From: JAIBJN01 sp963775395
GTDB lineage: Bacteria > Actinomycetota > Thermoleophilia > Gaiellales > Gaiellaceae
DNA length: 64,000 bases
NCBI GenBank assembly: GCA_963775395.1
Contig: CAVZIX010000004.1
Location: forward strand, 246,722-310,721
Reading direction: 5' to 3'
In this document: positions 43,251-51,165 of the stretch, piece by piece
Position numbering within the stretch: the first letter of the stretch is position 1
Layout of the letters: every line of letters begins with the position of its first letter
The notes under the pieces: model-generated
What the model was told of the DNA's origin: nothing
Seen by the model: the letters and a program-made list of their open reading frames with translations, nothing else
Databases searched by the model: none
Program-made: the position numbers and the translations under genes

Positions 43251-44888
43251 ATGCGGCTCGTTTCTCGCTTCACCGTCTCCGGCATCGCCGTTCTCGTCGC
43301 GCTCGTGCTCGCGGCCACGGCGCAGCCTGCTGTCACGTTCGTGATCAAGGGCCGCGGGTGGGGCCACGGGATCGGGCTCTCCCAGTACGGCGCGCACGGG
43401 CTCGCGCAGAACGGGCGTACCTATTCCCAGATCCTTGCCCACTACTACCAGGGCACGGCTCAGGTGAACCGCTCGGCCACGATCAGGGTCCTGCTCATCG
43501 CGGGCAACGGCTCGCTCCAGCTCGGCTCGGACGCGAACTTCAACGGGGGCGGCGGCGCGTTCTCGGCCGGAACGTGGGTCGTCAGCGCCGGTGCGGCCGG
43601 AAGGATCAAGCTCGTCAAGGGCCCGACGACGCGCACGGTTGCCGACAACACGACCTTCACACGCGGGACCGCCTCGCTCGAGATCGGCGGGTCCAAGTAC
43701 CGCGGGTCGATCACGATCCGGCGCTCCGGCTCGACCGTCTGGGCGCTGAACACGCTCGGGCTCAACGACTACGTGAAGGGCGTCGTCCCGCGCGAGATGC
43801 CGAGCTCCTGGCACGCCGAGGCGCTGAAGGCCCAGTCCGTCGCAGCGCGCTCGTACGCGCTGGCGGCCGGCGGGCACTGCTCGTGGTTCTCGACGAGCGT
43901 CATGTGCCGCGACACACGTGACCAGGTCTACGGCGGCCAGAGCGGCGAGGCTGCTTCTTCCAACGCCGCGGTCGACGCGACCTCCGGGAAGGTGCTCGCC
44001 TCGGGAGGCGCGGTCGCGACGACGTTCTTCTTCTCCACCTCGGGCGGCCGGACGGCCGCGAAGCACCACGAGTGGGGCGGTGCCCCGATCTCGTACCTCA
44101 CGAGCGTCAACGACCCGTTCGACAACATCTCGCCCCACCACACGTGGGGGCCGATGGACTCCGAGGTCGACTGCTCGCCGAGCCCGGGGCGCGACTGTGT
44201 CTGGACGGGCTCGCACATGAAGTCGATTCTGGGCTCGAACGCGCCCAACGGGCTCACCGACATGACGGTGACCCGCAACGCCTCCATGCGCGTGGCGAAC
44301 GTGACCGCGACCGGGGCGTCGGGCTCGAGCTCGATCTCGGGCGCGACGATGCGCTCGGAGCTGGGGCTGCGCTCGACGTGGTTCACGATCGGCGTCATGC
44401 GCATCACCGGTGGCGGGACGATCAACAGGGGCCAGACGAAGGTGCTCCCCGCGCTCGCGCGCAACCTCTCCGGCGTGATTCTCCAGCGCCGGAGGCTGAA
44501 CGAGAGCACGTGGACCGACCTGCGCGCAATCTCCGGGAACGTGAACATCAGGGCACATCCCACCGTCACCACGCTCTACCGCCTGACCTCCGCGTCGGGC
44601 TCGACCGCGGCGGTGCGGGTCAACGTCCGCCCGACCGTGCAGTTCTCCGCCGAGTACACGAGCCGGTCGCTGAGCGGCTCTGCCGGCGCCGAGCTGGCCG
44701 GCGAGGTCGTCCAGGTTCAGCGCCAGACGCCCGGTGGGGCTTGGCAGACCGTCGCGACCGCGATCGTTCGCGAGGACGGGACGTGGACCGCCGATGTGGC
44801 CCTCGTGCCGGGCGTCTATCGCGCCTACGCCGCTCCCGGCGGCGGCACCGCTGGGATGAGCTCGACGCTCAGCATCGTTTCCGGCTAG
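43251..44888 (+). CDS. Secreted SpoIID/LytB-domain protein
   Basis: 545 residues with signal peptide (SGIAVLVALVLAATAQPA). The SpoIID signatures are GRGWGHGIGLSQYGAHGLAQ and ILAHYYQGT, then LGLNDYVKGVVPREMPSSWH, ALKAQSVAARSYAL and FFFSTSGGRTA. SpoIID in Bacillus is a lytic transglycosylase of denuded peptidoglycan; in non-sporulating actinobacteria this domain occurs in cell-wall proteins of unknown role. The C-terminal 200 residues form beta-rich repeats. ATG at 43251, with AGGGG about 7 bases upstream; a GTG at 43191 would add 20 residues ahead of the signal peptide. Confidence 0.88.
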   Translation: MRLVSRFTVSGIAVLVALVLAATAQPAVTFVIKGRGWGHGIGLSQYGAHGLAQNGRTYSQILAHYYQGTAQVNRSATIRVLLIAGNGSLQLGSDANFNGGGGAFSAGTWVVSAGAAGRIKLVKGPTTRTVADNTTFTRGTASLEIGGSKYRGSITIRRSGSTVWALNTLGLNDYVKGVVPREMPSSWHAEALKAQSVAARSYALAAGGHCSWFSTSVMCRDTRDQVYGGQSGEAASSNAAVDATSGKVLASGGAVATTFFFSTSGGRTAAKHHEWGGAPISYLTSVNDPFDNISPHHTWGPMDSEVDCSPSPGRDCVWTGSHMKSILGSNAPNGLTDMTVTRNASMRVANVTATGASGSSSISGATMRSELGLRSTWFTIGVMRITGGGTINRGQTKVLPALARNLSGVILQRRRLNESTWTDLRAISGNVNIRAHPTVTTLYRLTSASGSTAAVRVNVRPTVQFSAEYTSRSLSGSAGAELAGEVVQVQRQTPGGAWQTVATAIVREDGTWTADVALVPGVYRAYAAPGGGTAGMSSTLSIVSG

Positions 44889-45535
44889 CCCGCGGAGAGA
44901 AGCTCGCCCGGCGGGACCTCGCGGATCTGCCGGGCGGGGTTGCCGACGACCACCGTGCGCGCAGGCACGTCCTCGAGGACGACCGCGCCGGCGCCTACGA
45001 AGGCCTCCTCGCCGATCTCGATCCCCGGCAGGAGCACGGCGCCGCCGCCGACCCGCGCGCCGCGGCGCACGGTGGGGCCCTTCATGCTCGCCAGGCGTTC
45101 CTCGGTGCGTCCCATGAAGTTGTCGTTCGTCGTGACGACGCCGGGGGCGATGAAGACGTCCTCCTCGAGCGTCGTGTAGGCGGTGACGTAGGCGTTCGCC
45201 TGGATACGCGTGCGCGCGCCGACCGTCGTGTCGTTCTCGACCAGCGACCCGCGCCCGACGACGACCCCGTCGCCGAGCTCGCAGCGCTCGCGCACGCAGG
45301 CCTGGTCGCCGACGATGACGCCGCTTCCCAGGCGGCTGCCGGCGAAGACGACCGCGCACGCCAGGATGCGCGCGCCGTCACCGACGACGAGCGGCGGTAG
45401 CTCCTCGACCTTCGCCGTCGAGCGGGCGCCCAGCGACGGGTGCTTCCCGACCACGGCGTTGTCGCCGATGACCACGTCCTCGCCCAGCACGGTCCCCGGA
45501 TAGACGACGGCGCTCTCGGCGACTCGCGCCTTCAT
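44885..45535 (-). CDS. Left-handed beta-helix acetyltransferase (WbpD/WlbB-like)
   Basis: 216 residues dominated by hexapeptide repeats (VYPGTVLGEDVVIGDNAVVG, GSGVIVGDQACVRERCELGD). The His/Asn region TAYTTLEEDVFIAPGVVTTN and the end GNPARQIREVP are as in sugar N-acetyltransferases that work on UDP-3-amino sugars. Likely function: acetyl-CoA-dependent N-acetylation of a nucleotide-linked amino sugar. Its start overlaps the oxidoreductase stop (ATGA, 45532-45535), a coupling seen in UDP-diacetamido sugar operons. Confidence 0.85.
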   Translation of the reverse strand: MKARVAESAVVYPGTVLGEDVVIGDNAVVGKHPSLGARSTAKVEELPPLVVGDGARILACAVVFAGSRLGSGVIVGDQACVRERCELGDGVVVGRGSLVENDTTVGARTRIQANAYVTAYTTLEEDVFIAPGVVTTNDNFMGRTEERLASMKGPTVRRGARVGGGAVLLPGIEIGEEAFVGAGAVVLEDVPARTVVVGNPARQIREVPPGELLSAG

Positions 45536-46524
45536 ACGCGCTCGTGCTCGAGCGAGGCCTGGAGCTGCTCCAGGGTGCGCACGACGGCCACGCCGGCGCG
45601 GGCAGCGGCGGCCGGGTCTCCCTCGCCGCGCAGGAGGGAGAGGAAGTGCTCGCACTCGAGGCGCAGCGGCTCGGCGTTCGGGACGCGCGGGCTGTAGACG
45701 TCGCCGATCCTCGTGCTCCACTCGCCGAAGGTGCGGAGCGACGGCTCGGCGGCGCTGTCGTACACGGTCACCTTGCGGTCGAGCTCCATATCGTCGAAGA
45801 CGGCCATCTTGTCCTTGCCCACCACGGTCATCCGGCGCATCTTGTGCGGGTCGAGCCAGGAGAGGTGCATGTGCGCCGTCTTCCCGGACGGGAAGCGGAG
45901 GTAACAGAAGACCACGTCCTCCACCTCGGGCTTGAGGAACGACTCGCCGTGCGCCGAGAGCTCGGTCGGCTCCTCGTCCAGCAGGTGAAGGATGACCGAC
46001 AGGTCATGGACGCCGAGGCTCCAGAGCGCGTTCTCGTCGCGGCGGATCGTGCCGAGGTTCACGCGGTTGCCGTAGACGTAGAGGATCTCGCCGAGCTCGC
46101 CCGAGTCGACGAGCTCCTTCAGCTTCGCCACGCCGGGGTGATAGAGAAGGAGGTGTCCCGGCATGAGCACGAGCTCGCGCTCCTCGGCGAGCGCGACGAG
46201 CTCCTCGGCGTCGTCCGCGCCGAGGGCCATCGGCTTCTCGACGAAGACGTGCTTGCCCGCGGCGAGGGCCTTGCGCGCCAGCTCGGCGTGCGTCGGCACC
46301 GGCGTGGCAACGACGACCGCGTCCACGCTCTCGTCCTCGAGGAGGTCCTCGAATCGGGTCGTCGGCCTGGCGGTGGGATAGCGGGCTGCGGCGCCGGCGA
46401 GCTTCGTCTCGTCTGCGTCGCAGGCCCAGGCGAGCCGCGCCAGCTCGTTGAAGTTGCGGGCGAGGTTCGAGCCCCAGGGGCCGAGCCCTGCGATTCCGAC
46501 GGTCGGCGGCGCTAGAGCTTCCAC
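45532..46524 (-). CDS. Gfo/Idh/MocA oxidoreductase (WbpB/WlbA-like)
   Basis: 330 residues. The Rossmann N-terminus is VGIAGLGPWGSNLARNF, the catalytic lysine motif is HVFVEKPMALGADDAEELV, and the C-terminal half is the beta-sheet substrate domain with WSLGVHDLSVILHLL. In the related pathways this enzyme oxidises C3 of UDP-GlcNAcA so that an amino group can be added. GTG start at 46524 overlaps the preceding dehydrogenase gene by 13 bases. Confidence 0.87.
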   Translation of the reverse strand: MEALAPPTVGIAGLGPWGSNLARNFNELARLAWACDADETKLAGAAARYPTARPTTRFEDLLEDESVDAVVVATPVPTHAELARKALAAGKHVFVEKPMALGADDAEELVALAEERELVLMPGHLLLYHPGVAKLKELVDSGELGEILYVYGNRVNLGTIRRDENALWSLGVHDLSVILHLLDEEPTELSAHGESFLKPEVEDVVFCYLRFPSGKTAHMHLSWLDPHKMRRMTVVGKDKMAVFDDMELDRKVTVYDSAAEPSLRTFGEWSTRIGDVYSPRVPNAEPLRLECEHFLSLLRGEGDPAAAARAGVAVVRTLEQLQASLEHERV

Positions 46525-47777
46525 ACGCGTCCGTTCTGCGTGCCGTTCGCGCCGGTGGCGTTGCGGAAGTCGACGACCAGCGGCGCGCGGTCGGCCAGCG
46601 CGTCGTAGTCGATCCCCGTGTGAGCGGTCACGATGGCGACGCAGTCGGCCGTGTCGACAGCCCCGTCGAGCGACTGTGAGACCAGCCCGTGCTCGGGAAG
46701 CTCGGGCACGTGCGGGTCGTGGTAGGAGACGATCGCCCCCTCGTCGCGCAGGAGCTCGATCAGCTTGAGTGCCGGCGACTCGCGCAGGTCGCCCACGTCC
46801 GCCTTGTAGGCGACGCCGATCACGTGCACCGTGCTGCCCTTCACGGAGCGCTCCTGGGAGTTGAGCGCCCGCGTGACCTTCTCCAGGCAGAAGTACGGCA
46901 TGTTCTCGTTGACCTTCCCGGCCAGCTCGATGAACTCGGTGTAGAAGTCGAACTCGCGCGCCTTCCAGGAGAGGTAGAACGGGTCGACCGGGAGGCAGTG
47001 GCCGCCCAGGCCGGGGCCCGGCTTGAAGCTCATGAATCCGAACGGCTTCGTGGCGGCGGCCTCGACGACCTCCCAGACGTCCACGCGCATCCGGTCGCAG
47101 AGCTGCGCCAGCTCGTTCACGAGCGCGATGTTGACCGAGCGGAAGATGTTCTCCAGCAGCTTCGTGAGCTCCGCGGTCTCGGGGGACGAGACCGGGAGCA
47201 CCGTGTCGAGGGCGCGCTCGTAGAGGGCGACGGCGCGGTCGGTGCACCCTTGCGTGATGCCCCCGACGAGCTTCGGCGTCGTCTTTGTCGTCCAGTCGGT
47301 GCGCCCGGGATCGACGCGCTCGGGCGAGAACGCCAGATGGAAGTCCTTCCCGACCTCCAGGCCCGGCGCCGCGAGCAGCGGGAGCACGTCCTCGCGGGTC
47401 GTGCCCGGGTACGACGTCGACTCGAGGACGACGAGATGCCCCTTCCGCAGGCGCTCGGCGATCATCCCGGTGGCGCTCAGGACGATGGAGAGGTCGGGCT
47501 CGCGGTTGGCGGAGAGCGGCGTCGGGAGCGCCACGAGGATCGCGTCCGCCTCGCGCAGGGCGTCATAGTCGGTCGTGGCGGCGATCGTGCCTGCTTCGAT
47601 CAGGGGCGCCAGCTCCTCGGACGGGACGTCCTCGATGTAGCTCTCGCCGCGCTGGAGCGTGGCAATGCGGTCGGCGTCGACGTCCACGAGGACCACGGCG
47701 ATGCCGGCCTCCGCAAAGACCTGCGCGAGCGGAACGCCGACGTAGCCGGCGCCGACGATGGCGACCTCAGCGCTCAT
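46512..47777 (-). CDS. UDP-HexNAc 6-dehydrogenase (WbpA/WecC-type nucleotide-sugar dehydrogenase)
   Basis: Two-step NAD-dependent oxidation of C6-OH of a UDP-N-acetylhexosamine to the uronate. 421 residues: VAIVGAGYVGVPLAQVF, VLESTSYPGTTREDVLPLL, FSPERVDPG, and the catalytic Cys in GPGLGGHCLPVDP, then VIGVAYKADVGDLRESPA. The SYPGTT and KVNENMPYF wording belongs to the UDP-GlcNAc/ManNAc dehydrogenase branch. Whether GlcNAc or ManNAc is used depends on the order relative to the epimerase. Confidence 0.9.
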   Translation of the reverse strand: MSAEVAIVGAGYVGVPLAQVFAEAGIAVVLVDVDADRIATLQRGESYIEDVPSEELAPLIEAGTIAATTDYDALREADAILVALPTPLSANREPDLSIVLSATGMIAERLRKGHLVVLESTSYPGTTREDVLPLLAAPGLEVGKDFHLAFSPERVDPGRTDWTTKTTPKLVGGITQGCTDRAVALYERALDTVLPVSSPETAELTKLLENIFRSVNIALVNELAQLCDRMRVDVWEVVEAAATKPFGFMSFKPGPGLGGHCLPVDPFYLSWKAREFDFYTEFIELAGKVNENMPYFCLEKVTRALNSQERSVKGSTVHVIGVAYKADVGDLRESPALKLIELLRDEGAIVSYHDPHVPELPEHGLVSQSLDGAVDTADCVAIVTAHTGIDYDALADRAPLVVDFRNATGANGTQNGRVWKL

Positions 47778-48837
47778 CGCGACTCATCGTACAAAGCAGG
47801 TCAGCGATTCTCTCCGAGGCCCGTCCGTCTCCGTAGAGCGGCGGGTGGTCGGGCCGGGGCGCCGCATTGCGCGTCGCGGTGACGATTGCGGTCGGGTCGC
47901 TGCCCACCAGGCGGTTCCAGCCGGTCTCGAGCGTCTCGACCCACTCGGTCGTCGTCCTGAGCGTCACGCATGGCACGCCGTACCAGTACGCCTCCTTCTG
48001 GACGCCTCCGGAATCCGTGAGTACCACCCGGGCCTGGGACGCAAGTGCCGCGAAGTCGAGGTAGCCGAGGGCTGGGAGGATGCGCACGCTCTCCGGAAGG
48101 GAGATGCCTGCCGCTTCGAGCGCGGCGGTCGTGCGCGGGTGCGCCGGGAAGACGACCGGCTCGCCGAGCTCCGCGAGCGCGGAAGCGATGCGCTGGAGCG
48201 GCTCGGCCTGGACGTTCGCCTCGCGATGGAGCGTGAGGACGAGGTAGCCGCCCGGCTCCACACCCGCTCTTTCGAGTGATTTCGAGCGTTCGCGCGCGAG
48301 GGGCGCCAGGCGGAGGTTGGCGTCGTACATGACGTCCCCTACCTGGTGGATCCCGTCCGTGATCCCCTCGGCCGCCAGGTTGACCACGGCCACATCGGTC
48401 GGGCAGAAGAGCAGGCTGGAGAGACGGTCGACGAGCATGCGGTTCAGCTCCTCCGGCATGGAGCGGTCGAAGGAGCGCAGGCCCGCCTCGACGTGGGCGA
48501 CGGGGACGAGCAGCTTCCCCGCTGCCAGAGCGCCCGCGAGCGTCGAGTTCGTGTCCCCGTAGACCAGGACCGCGTCGGGCTGCTCCTCGACGACCGCCGC
48601 CTCGATTCCCGGGAGCATCTTGCCCGTCTGCTCGCCATGCGTTCCCGAGCCAGTCTCGAGCCGGTAGGCCGGCGGCGGGAGATCGAGCTCGTCGAAGAAG
48701 ACCGCCGAGAGCTCGGGATCGTAGTGCTGCCCCGTGTGCAGGACGATCTCGTTTACCCCGCGCTCGCGCAGGGCAAGTGAGAGCGGTGCTGACTTCACGA
48801 ACTGCGGCCGGTTGCCGACAACGGAAAGGATTCGCAC
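47767..48837 (-). CDS. wecB: UDP-N-acetylglucosamine 2-epimerase (non-hydrolysing)
   Basis: 356 residues of the WecB/WbpI family: VVGNRPQFVKSAPLSLAL, LHTGQHYDPELS, VLVYGDTNSTLAGAL, HVEAGLRSFDRSMPEELNR, LTLHREANV, and LTDSGGVQKEAYWYGVPCVT. It inverts C2 of a UDP-HexNAc derivative (GlcNAc to ManNAc, or the diacetamido equivalent). GTG start at 48837. First gene of the reverse-strand group wecB, dehydrogenase, Gfo/Idh, acetyltransferase; all four overlap, so one transcript is likely. Confidence 0.92.
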   Translation of the reverse strand: MRILSVVGNRPQFVKSAPLSLALRERGVNEIVLHTGQHYDPELSAVFFDELDLPPPAYRLETGSGTHGEQTGKMLPGIEAAVVEEQPDAVLVYGDTNSTLAGALAAGKLLVPVAHVEAGLRSFDRSMPEELNRMLVDRLSSLLFCPTDVAVVNLAAEGITDGIHQVGDVMYDANLRLAPLARERSKSLERAGVEPGGYLVLTLHREANVQAEPLQRIASALAELGEPVVFPAHPRTTAALEAAGISLPESVRILPALGYLDFAALASQARVVLTDSGGVQKEAYWYGVPCVTLRTTTEWVETLETGWNRLVGSDPTAIVTATRNAAPRPDHPPLYGDGRASERIADLLCTMSRDER

Positions 48838-48863
48838 GACGCCGGCGAATCTAGCCGAACGCC

Positions 48864-48968
48864 ATGACCTCGAAGATCCTCCTCGGTAGCCTGACCCTCA
48901 TCGTCCGCCCCCTCGGCAGCAGCCGCACGCTGGCCTGGTACGCGCAGCGCCGCCTCGGGCGCGCATAG
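48864..48968 (+). CDS. Putative 34-residue peptide
   Basis: ATG at 48864, encoding MTSKILLGSLTLIVRPLGSS and a basic end TLAWYAQRRLGRA. It is divergent from wecB with 26 bases between starts and precedes the palindrome cluster. The amphipathic/hydrophobic N-terminus and basic tail recall the small frame at 34324, but I see no homologue. May be chance. Confidence 0.3.
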   Translation: MTSKILLGSLTLIVRPLGSSRTLAWYAQRRLGRA

Positions 48969-48984
48969 CCCTTTCGGGCCACGC

Positions 48985-49195
48985 CCCGGTGCCAGGCACC
49001 GGGCCATGTCCGGGGTCTGACTCCGGACACGTCTGTCGCGGACCCCTTGGGTTCGCCGTTTTCGGGCGCCCGTTTGCCCTCGAGCCCGCACGGCTCCACG
49101 GCCACGGTGGCTTCTCAGAACAGGTCCGGGGGTCTGACCCCGGGCGTGGCCGTTGAGGACACGGACAAGTGTCTGGCACCGGGGCATGGCCGGGG
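48985..49195. repeat. Cluster of REP-like palindromes upstream of tRNA-Lys
   Basis: Contains a 19-base palindrome CCCGGTGCCAGGCACCGGG at 48985-49003; a hairpin TGTCCGG/CCGGACA at 49007-49029; and a second copy of the GTCCGGGG(G)TCTGAC core at 49125-49143. A 27-base module (48989-49015) recurs as an imperfect direct repeat (23 of 27 matching by eye) at 49169-49195. The arrangement looks like a dispersed palindromic element, possibly mobilised as REP/BIME-type units. No reading frame here is convincing. Confidence 0.65.
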
Positions 49196-49233
49196 GCGAC
49201 GGGCTCGGCGACGGCGCTACACTGAGCCGCCGC

Positions 49234-49306
49234 GGGCCGTTAGCTCAGCTGGTAGAGCAGGGGACTCTTAATCCCAAGGTCGAAGGTTCGAATCCTTCAC
49301 GGCCCA
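49234..49306 (+). tRNA. tRNA-Lys (anticodon CTT)
   Basis: Full cloverleaf: acceptor GGGCCGT/ACGGCCC with discriminator A, D arm GCTC...GAGC, anticodon loop CTCTTAA giving anticodon CTT (reads AAG), T arm GAAGG-TTCGAAT-CCTTC. The anticodon stem GGGGA/TCCCA has one mismatch at its outer pair. No CCA is encoded. 73 bases. The 3' 22 bases recur at 50489-50510. Confidence 0.96.
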
Positions 49307-49710
49307 TTCTTAGCCGCGTGGATGAGCCAAAACCGCCCCGGTGCGTACCTCGGGGAAACCGACCGCCGCGCTCAGGGGCGGGCCGGGGCTAGTCCTCCCA
49401 GTCTGGATAGCCGCGAGCGCGCTGGAGCTCGACTTCGTCAGCCTTCCGGACGCACTCGAGCTCGTCCCTTGCTGGCGACGACCATCGACGATTCAGACGG
49501 GCCGCGCACCTTGGCACGCTGACTTGCGCGGTGCGGGACGTCCCGTGCGGAAGAACATAGACTCAGCGTCTAACCACGTCGATCCGGGCGTGGCGAGTCA
49601 GAGGGATGTATGGAGAGGCCCATGAGCGCGGGCTACTGTCGTGGTCGCGGAGCGGTCGGGACTAACCGACCGAACCATCTCGGTCGACGGCAGAGGGCAA
49701 GGACCCCCGC
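49307..49710. other. Gene-free stretch after tRNA-Lys
   Basis: About 400 bases without a supported gene. Short frames exist (for example from 49322 and 49341), but they lack ribosome sites and family resemblance and look like chance frames in GC-rich DNA. A weak inverted repeat CGGTCG/CGACCG occurs near 49657-49676. The stretch lies inside the interval bounded by the tRNA and the partial copy of its 3' end. Confidence 0.6.
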
Positions 49711-50439
49711 GTGAGAAGCCTCCGCGTGGGGCGCGCAACTCTCCTCCGCTGGATTCCACGCTTCTTTCTCGTCCTCGGCGTTGTGTTCCTTTTGGTCGCC
49801 GCGGTCACACTCGTGCTCACGCTCCGATTCGTGGTGGGAGCCGAGCGCACCACCGGGACGGTAGTCGGCCTGTCTCGCGAGACTGACTCCGAGGGGGACG
49901 TCTTCTTCTTTCCGACCGTGCGCTTCACAACGTCGGACGAACGGACGATCGTCTTCCGGTCCTCGAGCGGCTCGGGGAGCCCACCGCGGCTCGGAGATCG
50001 GATCGACGTCCTCTACGATCCCGATGATCCGCAGGACGCGCGGCTATCCGGCTTCTTCCACCTCTGGCTGGCCCCCATCGTCTTCGGTTTCATAGGAGCC
50101 GTGGCGACCTCGGTGTCCCTGGTCATCCTCTGGCGCACGCGTGGACCGAGCAAGGCCGACGCCGACTGGCTACGTGCGCACGGACTCCGGGTGCAGGGCG
50201 ACTCACCGCGCGTCGTCTACTGCGACGACATCGATGTTCAGGGAAGCTCGCCCTTCCGCGCAGAGGTGGACGTCTTGGATCCCGCGCGCAACGAGGTGCG
50301 AGTGCTGCATTCCGAATACGTCTGGTTCGACCCCGCTCCCTACCTGGTGGGCCGCGATACCCTGGATGTCTACCTCGATCCGAAGCGGCCTGAGCGCTAC
50401 TTGGTCGACCTCTCGTTCCTGCCGCGACGAGCCGACTAG
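49711..50439 (+). CDS. DUF3592-like membrane protein
   Basis: 242 residues with an N-terminal helix (FFLVLGVVFLLVAAVTLVLT) and a second near 115-140 (WLAPIVFGFIGAVATSVSLV). Between them is a soluble part with TGTVVGLSRETDSEG, FFPTVRFTTSDERTIVF and GDRIDVLYDPDDPQDARL, the hallmark of DUF3592 proteins; the C-terminal part repeats the theme (DTLDVYLDPKRPERYLVDL). Function unknown. GTG start at 49711. It is the only convincing gene between the tRNA and the copied tRNA end, so it may be the cargo of an old insertion. Confidence 0.8.
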   Translation: MRSLRVGRATLLRWIPRFFLVLGVVFLLVAAVTLVLTLRFVVGAERTTGTVVGLSRETDSEGDVFFFPTVRFTTSDERTIVFRSSSGSGSPPRLGDRIDVLYDPDDPQDARLSGFFHLWLAPIVFGFIGAVATSVSLVILWRTRGPSKADADWLRAHGLRVQGDSPRVVYCDDIDVQGSSPFRAEVDVLDPARNEVRVLHSEYVWFDPAPYLVGRDTLDVYLDPKRPERYLVDLSFLPRRAD

Positions 50440-50488
50440 CGCCAGTCGGTGAAGAGCCACTTGACCGCCTAGCAGGCCGATTTGCACG

Positions 50489-50510
50489 GGTTCGGTTCCT
50501 TCACGGCCCA
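50489..50510 (+). repeat. Partial copy of the tRNA-Lys 3' end (att-like repeat)
   Basis: GGTTCGGTTCCTTCACGGCCCA matches the tRNA 3' end at 49285-49306 in 20 of 22 bases, including the whole acceptor strand and discriminator. Tyrosine-recombinase elements that integrate in tRNA genes leave exactly such a 3'-end duplication. No integrase is present in the 1.2 kb between the copies. Confidence 0.7.
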
Positions 50511-50543
50511 GCGGGCGCCTCTTTGCCCTGCCGCTCGACCCAA

Positions 50544-50660
50544 TAGGCGTCGAGCGGCTCCGCTAACTCCACCGGGCGGCATAGTGGCCGCCGTCCAGCT
50601 CGTCCGGTTCGACGCCCCAGGCGTTCGCGGGCGACCCGGCGCTGGAACTCGGCGCCGGGA
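50544..50660 (-). pseudogene. Decayed C-terminal fragment of an alpha/beta hydrolase
   Basis: Reverse-strand sequence reads EFQRRVARERLG, then after a one-base shift VEPDELDGGHYA, then in the first frame again RPVELAEPLDAYW. The intact hydrolase at 54775-55413 ends FQRRVARERLGIDPDEMDGG, then HYVSISRPRELAERLVAY. The DNA also aligns, with a gap of about 12 bases. This is a truncated, frameshifted relative. The remaining bases to 50881 show only a GCCTCCC/GGGAGGC hairpin at 50749-50769 and no gene. Confidence 0.75.
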
Positions 50661-50881
50661 GCTCGAGACCGACGGCGCGCACATGTCGGGCGTTCCCGTT
50701 TCAGTCCCTGGAAGAGGGGAGGCCCAGCGTCCTGCGGCCAGAACGCGAGCCTCCCAAGAATGGGGAGGCGCCGACCGGACCGCCAACCCGCGTCTCCCCA
50801 CGAACCTAGATTCCACGCTGGGGCGTCGACCAAACAGCCACGCACGGGCGACTTAGGAAGCCCGCCTGCGGCGAACGCTCG

Positions 50882-51085
50882 CTACGCGTTCTCCCTGTCC
50901 TCGATGCGGTCGGCGAGCAGATGAAACGAACGCTGCGTCGCGACGACCAGGCCCATGAGCAACTGGTTCATCTCGTCTACCGGCGGTGCGATTCCAGAAC
51001 CGCTCGCAGCCTGCGCCTTCTCGTAGGCGGGCAGGGACTTCACCTCGCGCCGGAAGACCTTGTCGATCTCGTCCCCTAGTGCCAT
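50882..51085 (-). CDS. Hypothetical protein, 67 residues
   Basis: Small soluble protein: MALGDEIDKVFRREVKSLPA, then a loop with GSGIAPPVDEMN and a long helix LLMGLVVATQRSFHLLADRI. ATG at 51085 with AGGAG 6 bases upstream, a good ribosome site that decides the start. No family recognised. Located between the hydrolase remnant and the LPG-synthase-like gene. Confidence 0.65.
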   Translation of the reverse strand: MALGDEIDKVFRREVKSLPAYEKAQAASGSGIAPPVDEMNQLLMGLVVATQRSFHLLADRIEDRENA

Positions 51086-51165
51086 TGGCGTCTCCTGTTC
51101 GTATTGCGGCAACTCTAGAGCGGGTCGCCTGAACCGGGCTTGGGCCCTCCGCCAGGGCCGACGGA

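Noticed and set aside
48851..49105. Reverse-strand frame of 84 codons across the palindromes upstream of tRNA-Lys
   Set aside because: Runs through repeat DNA, no ribosome site, composition typical of noise.
49322..49625. Two overlapping short frames after the tRNA gene
   Set aside because: No recognisable motifs, no ribosome site, and they overlap in different frames of a repeat-flanked gap.
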